Assembly (NCBI GenBank): GCA_052389895.1
Contig: JBQTHM010000023.1
Span: forward strand, 1-64,000
Length of the DNA: 64,000 bases
Source of the DNA: CAVVXX01 sp052389895
GTDB lineage: Bacteria; Pseudomonadota; Alphaproteobacteria; Micropepsales; Micropepsaceae
Direction: 5' to 3'
A program made the position numbers and the translations under genes. Under the pieces are notes generated by a model, which saw nothing but the letters and a program-made list of their open reading frames with translations, ran no database searches and had not been told where the DNA came from. This document shows, one piece after another, positions 25,095 to 33,708 of this stretch. The number at the start of each line of letters is the position of its first letter. Within the stretch, counting starts at the first letter, position 1.

Positions 25095-26660
25095 TCAAGC
25101 CCGGATGCGTCCTCCACGGCGCAGGCGCGCGGCATCTTCCTTGCTGCCGGCGGACTCATAAGCATCCTCGCCTTCGCTGTCTGCACCGGGACCCGGATCA
25201 TCCGGCGGACGCGGCAGGACGATGTCGTCGCGGCGAAGGCTTTCTGCTCCAATTTCCCGAGGCGCATAGGCGGGCGCCGGCCGTGCCACACCTTCGATGA
25301 CGACGGGCCCGGCGACGGACGTTTCTTCCTGGGGCTCTTCAACCTCGATATGAGGCATTTTTTCCAGCACGCCCGCGCCCGGCGTGGTCCAGGCCAGCGA
25401 ATCGAAAGCGCCACAAGCCCCGCACACCGCGCGCCACTCCGACGACGCCCAGCCGCAGGAATTGCATATCCATTGCGCGTCGCGCGGCGCACGTACGGCT
25501 CGCGCGAGCCAGCCGTGCGCCGCCACCATGTCGCCCCGCTCCTCCTGGGCGATTTCCGCCATCAAGGCGCAAACACGAGCCGTGGTAAAACTCTGCGCGA
25601 GCGGATGCAACGCCGCGCGAGCCTGGCTCCAGCGCTTTAGCGCGATGGCCTGTTCGGCTTCCAAGAGGCGGCTTTCGAAATGACCGCGATTAAGCCGCGC
25701 CAGACCCATCAAGCGCTTTGCGCGCGCGGGCGTTTCTTCTTCGGGACGAATATCGGCGTAGGCAACGGCAAGGTCCGGATGCGGAGACTGGGCCCAAGCT
25801 GCCTCGATCGCATCCTGCGCCTTCCAGATGCGCCCCGCCGCGCTCAGCCGGCGCGCGGCCAACGCGGCGGCAGGGGCAAGCGCCGGCGACAGTGCGAGAG
25901 CTTCCAGTGCACGAGAAAGCGCGCGCTCGCCTTCCCCGTTCTTTTCGGCTTCCAGCGCCTCCGCGGTCAGCAATACGGCACGCCGGCGGCGCGCCACGTC
26001 GCTGTCCAGCAATCTGGCGCGGGCGGCCTCCTCGAGCACCTTCTGCGCTTCCCGCCAGAGGCCTTTCGCACATTTTAGGTCGAACAGCGCGTTCGCGGCC
26101 CATGCAGCCTTCGGGCGAAGCTGGTGCGCGCGCCCCGCAAGCGCCAGGGCCTGGGCATCGTCGCCCCGCTTGCGCGCTTCCATGAAGAGCCCGCGCAGGC
26201 CCAGAAACTCAGTGTCGGCGTGGTCCAGCATGGCGCGATAGGAGGACGATTGCTTCTGTTCGTCACCGGCGAGCTGTGCTGCCTGCGCGGTCAAAAGCAG
26301 CGCCAAGGGGGGCGAGCCCAGAAGTTTTTCCGTGCGCCTGGCGAGCCTCAGTGCTTCGTGTGCATCGCCCGCCGCCGCCGCGACAAGTCCGTCCGAAAGT
26401 GCGCGATAGCCCTGGCGGGCGCGGCGCGCGCTGTACCAAACGCCGAAGCGATCGGGCACGCCCCAGATCGCGACCACAACGCGGTGTAAAATGACGGCGG
26501 AGGCAATTACGAGAATCAGGATTCCGGCAGCCACGCCCACACTCATACGAAATTCGTAGCCCGCGACGGTGAGCTGCAGACCGCCTTCGAGACCGGCCAG
26601 CCAAGCCATGAAGGCCGCTGCAATCCCGGCCGCGATCAGTATTGCGATGAGCCGCGTCAT
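25095..26660 (-). CDS. hemY: HemY-domain protein (haem biosynthesis-associated membrane protein)
   Basis: 521 residues. Two N-terminal transmembrane helices (about 4-24 and 42-63) are followed by TPR-like helical repeats (HemY_N and tetratricopeptide region, about 90-390). A zinc-ribbon-like segment CNSCGW...CGACGAF follows, then an acidic, disordered tail. This is the alphaproteobacterial HemY tetratricopeptide type, not protoporphyrinogen oxidase. Its exact function is unknown. The start overlaps the mic60 stop (ATGA). It belongs to hemC-hemD-mic60-hemY. Confidence 0.85.
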   Translation of the reverse strand: MTRLIAILIAAGIAAAFMAWLAGLEGGLQLTVAGYEFRMSVGVAAGILILVIASAVILHRVVVAIWGVPDRFGVWYSARRARQGYRALSDGLVAAAAGDAHEALRLARRTEKLLGSPPLALLLTAQAAQLAGDEQKQSSSYRAMLDHADTEFLGLRGLFMEARKRGDDAQALALAGRAHQLRPKAAWAANALFDLKCAKGLWREAQKVLEEAARARLLDSDVARRRRAVLLTAEALEAEKNGEGERALSRALEALALSPALAPAAALAARRLSAAGRIWKAQDAIEAAWAQSPHPDLAVAYADIRPEEETPARAKRLMGLARLNRGHFESRLLEAEQAIALKRWSQARAALHPLAQSFTTARVCALMAEIAQEERGDMVAAHGWLARAVRAPRDAQWICNSCGWASSEWRAVCGACGAFDSLAWTTPGAGVLEKMPHIEVEEPQEETSVAGPVVIEGVARPAPAYAPREIGAESLRRDDIVLPRPPDDPGPGADSEGEDAYESAGSKEDAARLRRGGRIRA

Positions 26661-27919
26661 GGCCCGTCACCCTGCGCGGGCGCGCCCTGAGCCCCGTCGC
26701 TTGCAAGCGCCGCGGGAATAGGCGTGGCAAGTGCCTGAATCACGCGGCCACGCATATCGGCGACCGCGCGATCAAGCGTGATCCGCGCATAGGCGTCGCG
26801 GAGCCAATTGCTCAGCGGCTTGGCTGCCACGCCTTTCACCGCCCTGACCTCGGCGGTTGCGGCAGGCAAATCATTGGCATCGAGCCTTGCTTGCGCGCGC
26901 GCCAGGTGGCTTTCCGAGTCGGCGCCCTTGGCTTCGCCCACGCGCCGCACGCTGACCAGGCTTTGAATGTTCGCCCACAGCCGCTGAAACAGCGTGCGCG
27001 CATCGGCGCGCCGTTCGGCGTTCAGAGCCGAGCGCACGACATCCGGAAAGCGCTGCGCAAGAGCCGCGCGCGTGGGCACTCCGGATTTCGCGTAGGGACG
27101 CAGCACTTCCACCATGGGATCGCCGGGCGAAGCAGTCCGGTAAGTTTCCAGCTGCAAGGTGAAGGAGCCCGGATCGTTCGCGGCCTGTGCGAGCTGCGTA
27201 AGTGCAAGCATGACGGCGGCGCGCCTGAGCAATTCGCCGGTATTGAGTGCCTCCACCGCGTGCAGGCGCGCCTCCAATTCGGTCTGCGAATTCTTCAGGG
27301 CGAAACTGTCCAGCCTTTGCGCAAGATCGGGCGGCGGCGCACGGGCCTCTACTTCCTTCACCCGAGCCTCAAGGCCAGACATGGCGCCACCGGTGGTATG
27401 GGCAGCGCGCGCGATATCGGCCTCGAGATTGCCGATGCGCGTCTCGAGTACTCCGAGCTTGCTTGCGAAATCGGCGGTTGCGCCCTGTGCCGTTTCGAGT
27501 TTTCCCAGGCGCGTAACGGCATCGTCGATCTTCTGCTGCGCGGCGGCAAGATTGGCGGGCGGGGCCCCCTCGCCCGCGCCCGATTCCAGCGCGGCAAGGC
27601 GCGCCTCGCCGGCATCGAGCCGCTGGTCAAGGGCTGCGAGTTCGCGGCGCACATCATCGAACATGCCGGAGGCGGCCTCGCCTGCGCGCCCGGCCGCGAT
27701 TTGGCCCACGCGCGTTTCAAGCGCCGCAATCCTGTCGTGTGTGGCGCCCAATTCGTTTCCGGTCAGCGCAGGCCAATAGGTGGCGATCAGCCCGCCAGAA
27801 ACCGCCGCCACAATAAGGAGAAGAAATATTCCAACCCAACCTTCCGGCAAATCCAGCCGGAAGCGCCGCACCGGGTCCGCCTCCGTTTGGGCGGCTCCTG
27901 CATCGTCCTTGTTGTCCAT
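26657..27919 (-). CDS. Mic60/mitofilin-like membrane protein (COG4223)
   Basis: 420 residues from the ATG at 27919 (MDNKDDAGAAQ). One N-terminal transmembrane helix (about 32-50) is followed by a long coiled coil (about 60-230) and a C-terminal mitofilin-like domain. That domain includes ELLRRAAVMLALTQL, FPDVVRSALNAERRADARTLFQRLW, and LSNWLRDAYARITLDRAV. Alphaproteobacterial homologues sit next to hemY and are the proposed ancestors of mitochondrial Mic60, which shapes cristae. It probably sits in the inner membrane with its bulk in the periplasm. An open frame to 28111 overlaps hemD and is not used. Confidence 0.85.
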   Translation of the reverse strand: MDNKDDAGAAQTEADPVRRFRLDLPEGWVGIFLLLIVAAVSGGLIATYWPALTGNELGATHDRIAALETRVGQIAAGRAGEAASGMFDDVRRELAALDQRLDAGEARLAALESGAGEGAPPANLAAAQQKIDDAVTRLGKLETAQGATADFASKLGVLETRIGNLEADIARAAHTTGGAMSGLEARVKEVEARAPPPDLAQRLDSFALKNSQTELEARLHAVEALNTGELLRRAAVMLALTQLAQAANDPGSFTLQLETYRTASPGDPMVEVLRPYAKSGVPTRAALAQRFPDVVRSALNAERRADARTLFQRLWANIQSLVSVRRVGEAKGADSESHLARAQARLDANDLPAATAEVRAVKGVAAKPLSNWLRDAYARITLDRAVADMRGRVIQALATPIPAALASDGAQGAPAQGDGP

Positions 27920-27951
27920 GCGAGAAGCTATAGGGGCGAAAGCGTTCCCAC

Positions 27952-28686
27952 TCAAGAAACCTGCGGTTTCGCCTGATTCTCCGAGGCGGAAAGAAGCGCC
28001 AGAATGGCGTCCTGATCCGGCGCACCTGCCACCGCAACGCGCGCGAAGCTGAGGCCGCCTAACTCGGCCGCGGTAGCGGCACTGATGCAGAAACAGGATA
28101 GCCTGGCGCATGCGTCCGCCAGGCCCGCTTCGGTCACCAATTTGGCAAAGAGTTTGGCGCTACGCGGTGAAAAAAGCATGACGCCGTCCAGCTTGTTTTT
28201 TTCCAGTGCGCTGCGCGCGGTTTCGGGAAGCGTCTCCACCGGCGCCGCTTCGTAAAGCGTCTCGACCGTGACAGCGAAGCCTTTCGCCTGCAGCGCCTTG
28301 CGCAGACGCCCGGCCGTCTCCATTCCCGCCGCGTGCAGCAGCGCCCCCTTTTCGGGCTTCGTCCAGGAGGCAACAGCTTCCGCCAATGCCTGGGCATCGC
28401 CCTCCGCGGAGAAAACGAGATCAAAACCCGCTCGGCTTGCGGCCTCCGCGGTTTGCGGGCCCACCGCATAAACGGGCAGATCGCGCACTTTGCTTCTGCG
28501 GGAAAAAGCGCGAACGCCGTTTGCGCTTGTCGCCAGTATGCCTTGCACGCCTTTCAGCCCGAGCGGCGGCCCTTCGATGAAGGTCACTTCCATCAGGGGC
28601 GCGACGTGGGCCGTATGTCCCATGCGTTTGAGTTTCGCGGCCAGCGCGACCGCATCGTCCCTGGGGCGCGTAATCAGAATGCGCAT
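27952..28686 (-). CDS. hemD: Uroporphyrinogen-III synthase HemD
   Basis: 244 residues from the ATG at 28686 (MRILITRPRDDAVALAAKL, the usual HemD start). It closes and inverts hydroxymethylbilane to uroporphyrinogen III. Two Rossmann-like lobes are visible, with the conserved sequences ILATSANGVRAF, VYAVGPQTAEA and VMLFSPRSAKLF. It follows hemC with a 1-base gap. HemD diverges strongly in sequence, so context (hemC directly upstream) adds to the call. Confidence 0.93.
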   Translation of the reverse strand: MRILITRPRDDAVALAAKLKRMGHTAHVAPLMEVTFIEGPPLGLKGVQGILATSANGVRAFSRRSKVRDLPVYAVGPQTAEAASRAGFDLVFSAEGDAQALAEAVASWTKPEKGALLHAAGMETAGRLRKALQAKGFAVTVETLYEAAPVETLPETARSALEKNKLDGVMLFSPRSAKLFAKLVTEAGLADACARLSCFCISAATAAELGGLSFARVAVAGAPDQDAILALLSASENQAKPQVS

Positions 28687-28687
28687 C

Positions 28688-29626
28688 TTATGCTCTTGGA
28701 AAGTCCGGGCCCGCTTTCTCGCGGATTTCGTCCGCCGCTTCACGCCCAATGCGTGCGAGTGAATCGAGATCATCGACTTGAACCATTATATCGCGCGCCA
28801 CGGCCCAGTGGTTCCGGCCATCCAGGGTCAGAACCTCGCCCCGGAACGAAATTTTGCCGTGCCGGTATTCGGCAAGACCGGCCACGGGGGTGCGGCAGGA
28901 ACCCTCAAGGCCAACGAGAAACCCGCGCTCGCAGGCAATGGCGGCGGCGCTTTCCATATTGTTCACGGGAAAGACCAAATCCTGCACGCGCGTATCGCCC
29001 AAACGGATTTCCGCGCCTATCGCGCCCTGGCATAGGGCCGGAAGCCAATCAAGTTTCTCGGCGCCTGCGGGCGAAAGGTTCAATCGTCCAAGGCCTGCCT
29101 TGGCAAGAATGATGGCATCGGCTTCCCCGCGTGCGAGTTTCGCAAGCCTGGTTTCGACATTGCCGCGCAGATTGACGATGACAAGATCGGAGCGTGCGCG
29201 CAAAGCCTGTGCGCTTCGCCGGGGCGAGCTCGTGCCCAAGCGAGCACCCTGGCGCAAAGCTGAAAATGAAGAACCGTCGCCGGCAATGAATACGTCTTGC
29301 GGTTCCAACCGCGGAAGCACGGCGGCGATAACAAGCCCCTCCGGCGTTTCGTCGGGGAGATCCTTCAGCGAATGGGTAGCGATCTCGGCCTCGCCCGCGA
29401 GGAGCGCTTCCTCCACCTCTTTTACAAACAGCCCCTTTCCGCCCGCTTCCGCAAGGGGCTTGTCCTGAATGCGGTCGCCGGAGGTTTTTACGGTTACCAA
29501 TGGGCAAAGCCGATCCAGTTCGTCTTCCTGCCAGCCATGCGCCCTGGCGAGCGCCGCTCGAAGTTCGCGCGCCTGCGCCAGCGCCAAAGGCGAACCGCGC
29601 GTCGCAATGCGCAGCAATGGCGTCAC
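28688..29626 (-). CDS. hemC: Porphobilinogen deaminase (hydroxymethylbilane synthase) HemC
   Basis: Polymerises four porphobilinogens. It contains LRIATRGSPLALAQA, KDLPDETPEGL, LGTSSPRRSAQ and the dipyrromethane-cofactor Cys244 in LEGSCRTPVAG. I propose the GTG at 29626, which gives 312 residues as in E. coli. The open frame continues past the tsaD start, and its ATG at 29677 would overlap tsaD. No clear ribosome binding site is seen at 29626. It is divergent from tsaD, the usual alphaproteobacterial arrangement. Confidence 0.94.
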   Translation of the reverse strand: MTPLLRIATRGSPLALAQARELRAALARAHGWQEDELDRLCPLVTVKTSGDRIQDKPLAEAGGKGLFVKEVEEALLAGEAEIATHSLKDLPDETPEGLVIAAVLPRLEPQDVFIAGDGSSFSALRQGARLGTSSPRRSAQALRARSDLVIVNLRGNVETRLAKLARGEADAIILAKAGLGRLNLSPAGAEKLDWLPALCQGAIGAEIRLGDTRVQDLVFPVNNMESAAAIACERGFLVGLEGSCRTPVAGLAEYRHGKISFRGEVLTLDGRNHWAVARDIMVQVDDLDSLARIGREAADEIREKAGPDFPRA

Positions 29627-29675
29627 CGCAAGAAGCAATTGGACATGGCGGCGCCCCTTAGCATAGATCGGGGCC

Positions 29676-30782
29676 ATGCGTCCCTTGACCGTACTTGGCA
29701 TCGAGACGAGCTGCGACGAAACCGCGGCGGCAGTCGTGCGGGGGTGCCCGCCGGGCCCGGGTGCAATTCTTTCCAATGTGGTGCTGAGCCAGCTCGAGGC
29801 GCACCGGCCCTTTGGCGGCGTGGTGCCCGAGATCGCGGCGCGCGCACATGTGGAGGCCCTGGACTCCATCATCACTCAGGCGCTTCAGGAAGCAGGGCTG
29901 AGAGCGGACGACTTGGACGGGGTTGCGGCAGCCGCAGGGCCCGGATTGATCGGCGGCGTTATAGTCGGGCTTTCAACCGCAAAAGCAATTGCGCTGGGCG
30001 CGACCAAGCCGCTTGTCGCCGTGAACCACCTCGAGGCCCATGCCCTGAGTGCGCGGCTTTCGGACGGAATCGCGTTTCCGTTTCTTCTCTTGCTGATTTC
30101 GGGCGGTCATTGCCAGCTGCTCGCGGTCGAAGGCGTCGGGAAGTTCCGCCTTTACGGGGCGACAATCGACGACGCGATAGGCGAAGCCTTCGACAAAACG
30201 GCAAAGCTTATGGGGCTACCCTATCCCGGTGGACCCGAAATCGAAATCCTGGCGCGCGAGGGCGACGCGACGCGCTATGCGCTTCCCCGCCCCATGGTGG
30301 GGCGCGATGGATGCGACTTTTCTTTTTCCGGCATCAAGACCGCGGTGCGCCAGCTGGTGCTGAAAACGAAAATGGACCGCCGCGCCAGGCATGATCTTGC
30401 GGCCTCGTTCCAATCGGCCATACGCGACATTCTCGCCGACCGCGTGAAGGCCGCCTTGGAACGATTTACGCGCGAATTTCCGCAGGTCGAAGAGGGACGG
30501 TTGGTTGCAGCGGGAGGGGTCGCGGCGAACACGGCTATTCGCCATACGCTTGCCGAGGCCGCGGCGGCAAAAGAGTTTTCGTTGATCGTAGCCCCGCCGG
30601 AACTCTGCACGGATAACGGTGCAATGATTGCCTGGGCCGGGGTGGAAAGACTTGCACTGGGTTTGACGGATGATCTCGACTGTCCGCCACGGGCGCGCTG
30701 GCCGCTGGATGAAAGCCGGCCGGCTGAAACGGGGGCTGTTCCAGCCGGCCTAGCCTTGCGCGCTACTGTACATACGAGGTGA
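29676..30782 (+). CDS. tsaD: tRNA N6-adenosine threonylcarbamoyltransferase TsaD
   Basis: Transfers threonylcarbamoyl to A37 of ANN-reading tRNAs. It has 368 residues. ASKHA fold with VLGIETSCDETAAAVV at the start, the metal-binding HxxxH at H118/H122 (NHLEAHALS), ISGGHCQLL, and GGVAANTAIR near the C-terminus. The last ~20 residues contain a long inverted repeat in the DNA (30718-30750) that may terminate the convergent small gene. MtaB, encoded at 52705-53958, acts on the same modified base. Confidence 0.96.
   Translation: MRPLTVLGIETSCDETAAAVVRGCPPGPGAILSNVVLSQLEAHRPFGGVVPEIAARAHVEALDSIITQALQEAGLRADDLDGVAAAAGPGLIGGVIVGLSTAKAIALGATKPLVAVNHLEAHALSARLSDGIAFPFLLLLISGGHCQLLAVEGVGKFRLYGATIDDAIGEAFDKTAKLMGLPYPGGPEIEILAREGDATRYALPRPMVGRDGCDFSFSGIKTAVRQLVLKTKMDRRARHDLAASFQSAIRDILADRVKAALERFTREFPQVEEGRLVAAGGVAANTAIRHTLAEAAAAKEFSLIVAPPELCTDNGAMIAWAGVERLALGLTDDLDCPPRARWPLDESRPAETGAVPAGLALRATVHTR
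30718..30750 (-). terminator. Possible terminator for the small minus-strand gene, inside the tsaD 3' end
   Basis: Perfect 9-bp stem GGCCGGCTG/CAGCCGGCC with a 15-base loop. Read on the minus strand it begins 13 bases after the small ORF stop and is followed by GGCTTTC, a weak T-run. It lies within the tsaD coding region, so selection on the protein could also explain part of it. Confidence 0.35.
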
Positions 30783-30900
30783 GGAACGGCGCGAACGAGA
30801 AGAAACCGGCCGCCAGCAGAAGCGCCCAGACAACGATACCGAAGCTGGTGCTGTTTTCCGAATCGCCGGCGGAGACGGTGTGTGTCTTGTACGGTGCCAT
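30763..30900 (-). CDS. Small single-pass membrane protein, 45 residues
   Basis: The ATG at 30900 (MAPYKTHTVSAGD) has GGAGG 5 bases upstream, a near-ideal ribosome binding site. The protein has a polar N-terminus with a Ser/Thr-rich stretch and one hydrophobic segment (FGIVVWALLLAAGFFSF), ending at TSYVQ. Its 3' end overlaps the tsaD 3' end by about 20 bases in convergent orientation. I do not recognise the family. Good translation signals and a clean helix argue for a real gene; function unknown. Confidence 0.5.
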   Translation of the reverse strand: MAPYKTHTVSAGDSENSTSFGIVVWALLLAAGFFSFAPFLTSYVQ

Positions 30901-31085
30901 GGGGCCCTCCATCGAGTTGAGCGCGTGTGTCATGCACTCGCGCGAAAGAAAGCGCCAACCACGAAACGGTGAAGATGATGCGAAATGTTTGTGTCTCACG
31001 CCGATGTGAAAATTCTTTCGCGTTTGAAAGCTTTGCTCACGTGCGCGTGAAAAAATCGTCATTGCCGCTCACGGGCGCGTGATCC

Positions 31086-31889
31086 ATGCAAATCCGGCTG
31101 GCGACCTGGAACATAAATTCCGTGCGGCTGAGAATGCTGTTGGCGGCGCGATTTTTGCGCAGGCACGGACCGGACATTCTGTGCCTGCAGGAAACCAAGT
31201 GCCCGGACGAGCTGTTTCCACGGGAGGCGTTTCTAAGGCTCGGCTATGCGCATCAGGCGGTGAGCGGTCAAAAGGGCTATCACGGTGTCGCCATTCTTTC
31301 GCGGCTGCCGTTCAAGAAAATCGAGAAGTTCTCCTTCTGCGCCCGGGAGGATTGCCGGCATGTCATGGTGGAACTGGAGTGCGGGTTTGGGCTGCACAAC
31401 TTCTATGTTCCGGCTGGCGCCGATGTGCCCGACCCCAAGGCCAACCCAAAATTCGCCCACAAGCTCGACTTCCTGCGGGAATTGGAGACGCGTTTTTCTG
31501 CCGTGCGCGCCACGCGCCACGCGCCCGCCGCGCTCGTGGGCGACCTCAATGTGGCTCCTTTGGAAAACGATGTGTGGAGCCACAAGCAGCTGCTGGATGT
31601 GGTCAGCCATACGCCGGTCGAGACCGAATTGCTGGGGGCAGCGAAGGAAGCCTTCGACTGGATCGACGTGACCCGGGAATTCGTGCCCCATGACGAAAAG
31701 ATATATTCCTGGTGGAGTTACCGTGCGGCGGACTGGAAGAAGTCCGATCGCGGCCGCAGACTGGATCACATCTGGGTAAGCCCGGCCCTGAAAGGAGCCG
31801 TAAGCGAGCACACCATCATCAAGCCCATGCGGGGATGGCAGCTGGCCTCCGACCACGTGCCGGTGATGGCGACAATCGCACTTCGCTAA
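31086..31889 (+). CDS. xth: Exodeoxyribonuclease III (AP endonuclease)
   Basis: 267 residues of the exonuclease III/endonuclease-exonuclease-phosphatase fold. It has ATWNINSVRLR, the catalytic Glu in CLQETKC, ALVGDLNVAPLENDVW, and WSYRAADWKKSDRGRRLDHIWVS near the end with SDHVPVMATI. It repairs abasic sites and damaged 3' ends. The start at 31086 (MQIRLATWNINS) is the usual family start. It stands alone between two minus-strand genes. Confidence 0.95.
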   Translation: MQIRLATWNINSVRLRMLLAARFLRRHGPDILCLQETKCPDELFPREAFLRLGYAHQAVSGQKGYHGVAILSRLPFKKIEKFSFCAREDCRHVMVELECGFGLHNFYVPAGADVPDPKANPKFAHKLDFLRELETRFSAVRATRHAPAALVGDLNVAPLENDVWSHKQLLDVVSHTPVETELLGAAKEAFDWIDVTREFVPHDEKIYSWWSYRAADWKKSDRGRRLDHIWVSPALKGAVSEHTIIKPMRGWQLASDHVPVMATIALR

Positions 31890-31963
31890 CCGGCTGGCTC
31901 ACTGAAATCGGAAATGCGTATTGGCGAGGGCCGCCGCAGAACAAGAAACAAGGAATGCGCCGA

Positions 31964-33496
31964 CTAGCTGCGCCAGAAGGGACGTATTGCAGCGAACTTC
32001 TTCCAGCGCTTCTGCGCCTTCTTCCAGGTCAGCCCCGCACGCCCCATGTGAAAGCCGGCCGCAAGGCCGGCGGCGGCACGATGGCGGGCGTTCTTGGGGT
32101 CGTCCAACAGCCGTTTCAACACGCTCCGAGCCATCTCGGCATCATTTACTGCACCGAATATGCCCTGCAGCCCGGACAGTTGTTTGAGAAATGGACCGGC
32201 AGCGCGCCCGGGGAAGAGGGAAGAAAAAAGCTCCGCCGTGTAGCGAAGCTTCTTGAGCTCGATGCGGAGCGCGTGGCGGTCATCGGCCGGCAGCGATTCG
32301 ATTTTTTTGGCAAGCTTGCGCGCCTTTGCCATTCGCTGGTCGAGCGCACGGCGCATCGGCGCCGTTGCCGGCTTTTCCGCCTCGCTGCCCGCGCCTGCAC
32401 CCCAGGCGCGCGACTCCGCCGCGGCGGCAAGATCGATAAGAAAACTCGTGAAACGGTCCGAACGCAGTTCGGCCACTGCCGAGCGCCAGTGCGTCTTGCG
32501 CTCCCTTTCGATAAGCGTGCGCAGCCGGGAAAGCGCCCTGTCGCCCGGATAGGCTTCCTCTGCCTGCGTGAGCAGATCGGTTGAGAACACGTCGAGATCG
32601 CGCGTCTCGGCGAGCGCGCGGCCCAATTCCTTGGCGCGTTCGCGCAAGTTCGACAGCGCTTCGCATTGGAGCGCGCTGAAGGCCACAAGCGCCACGCGCA
32701 GCCGCCGCAGACCCACGCGAATCTGGTGCACGCCTTCGGCATCCCGCGCTTCAATGACCGCAGGCACATTTCGCGCAATGTGCCGCAGGCAATGGAGCAG
32801 AGACGCGCGGCACGCTTCGCCCGCGGTCGCTCCGGGCGGAAGGACCAGCGCTCCGGCCTTGTGGGCGGCGATTGCGGCCCCTTCGAGGGCGCGCAGCCCC
32901 CGTTCTGCCTTGCTCTCCAGGTTGACCGTGAGCGGGGCCTCGCCAGCCAGCGTGCGCGCCACATCGAATAGCCCGGCAGGCGACCCCTTGAGCAATTCGA
33001 GCTCCACTTCGCTGACCGGCACGGTCACGCGCCCATTACCAAGCGTGCGGATTTCGCCCGAATCGACGGCGAGTTCGATTTCATCTCCCGACCTGGTCTT
33101 AAGGCGGCGCTTAGTACGCCTGATGGCCGTTTCAATGATGGGTTCGACCGGTTTTTTGCCGGCAATCGATTCCACCCGCCCGCGCAAGGTCTTGTCGGCG
33201 ATGAGCCCAACGTCGGGGTCGGGCGAAGGGAGGGGACATTCCCATTCGCCACGCTTGGCAGAAAGCGCGCCGGCACCTTGCGTTTTCAGTGTCTGGATAT
33301 AGGCGCGGCCCTTTTTGCGCACGCGCAACGAAAGGCCGGCCCGGCTGAGCCCGAGGTCCGGTGTGTCGTAATAAATGCTGTTCAGCCGCTCGGTTGCGGA
33401 TTTTCCGGGCGCAAAGAGCCGCAGCGCCGAGCTGCGCTTAAGGCGCGCAATGTCGGCGGGTGCCGCCAACAGTTTGATTTCAATTTCCTGAGCCAT
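31964..33496 (-). CDS. CYTH and CHAD domain protein (putative inorganic triphosphatase)
   Basis: 510 residues. The N-terminal CYTH domain begins with the ExExK signature (MAQEIEIKLLA). It continues with metal- and phosphate-binding residues in LNSIYYDTPDL and LRVRKKGRAYIQTLKT (about 1-200). The C-terminal CHAD domain (about 220-505) is helical and His-containing, with EGVHQIRVGLRRLRVAL and LKKLRYTAELFSS. CYTH enzymes with this fusion (E. coli YgiF type) hydrolyse inorganic triphosphate; CHAD domains bind polyphosphate. The actual substrate here is inferred. Confidence 0.9.
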   Translation of the reverse strand: MAQEIEIKLLAAPADIARLKRSSALRLFAPGKSATERLNSIYYDTPDLGLSRAGLSLRVRKKGRAYIQTLKTQGAGALSAKRGEWECPLPSPDPDVGLIADKTLRGRVESIAGKKPVEPIIETAIRRTKRRLKTRSGDEIELAVDSGEIRTLGNGRVTVPVSEVELELLKGSPAGLFDVARTLAGEAPLTVNLESKAERGLRALEGAAIAAHKAGALVLPPGATAGEACRASLLHCLRHIARNVPAVIEARDAEGVHQIRVGLRRLRVALVAFSALQCEALSNLRERAKELGRALAETRDLDVFSTDLLTQAEEAYPGDRALSRLRTLIERERKTHWRSAVAELRSDRFTSFLIDLAAAAESRAWGAGAGSEAEKPATAPMRRALDQRMAKARKLAKKIESLPADDRHALRIELKKLRYTAELFSSLFPGRAAGPFLKQLSGLQGIFGAVNDAEMARSVLKRLLDDPKNARHRAAAGLAAGFHMGRAGLTWKKAQKRWKKFAAIRPFWRS

Positions 33497-33692
33497 GACG
33501 CGAGGAAAATTGTGAAAAACCGGCTGCGTCGCCTGCCCTTACGGCACGCAGGACGACCCGGGGCGAGCGCCGTGGCACTATCATCCGCGATGCGCCACGC
33601 GCCTTCAACCGCGCGCGACGCGCGCCGTCACAAAACAATCATGGGAATTTGCGCTGCCCGCAGTGGGCCGCACAAGACTTTGGGGATCGGCT

Positions 33693-33701
33693 TGTGGATA
33701 A
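33693..33701 (-). promoter_or_regulatory. Perfect DnaA-box sequence
   Basis: TTATCCACA on the minus strand, identical to the E. coli 9-mer consensus. It lies in a 212-base non-coding gap, 7 bases beyond the stop of the NAD-glutamate dehydrogenase gene. I see only this one box here, so it is not an origin. It may bind DnaA or be chance. Confidence 0.35.
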
Positions 33702-33708
33702 GTCTTTC

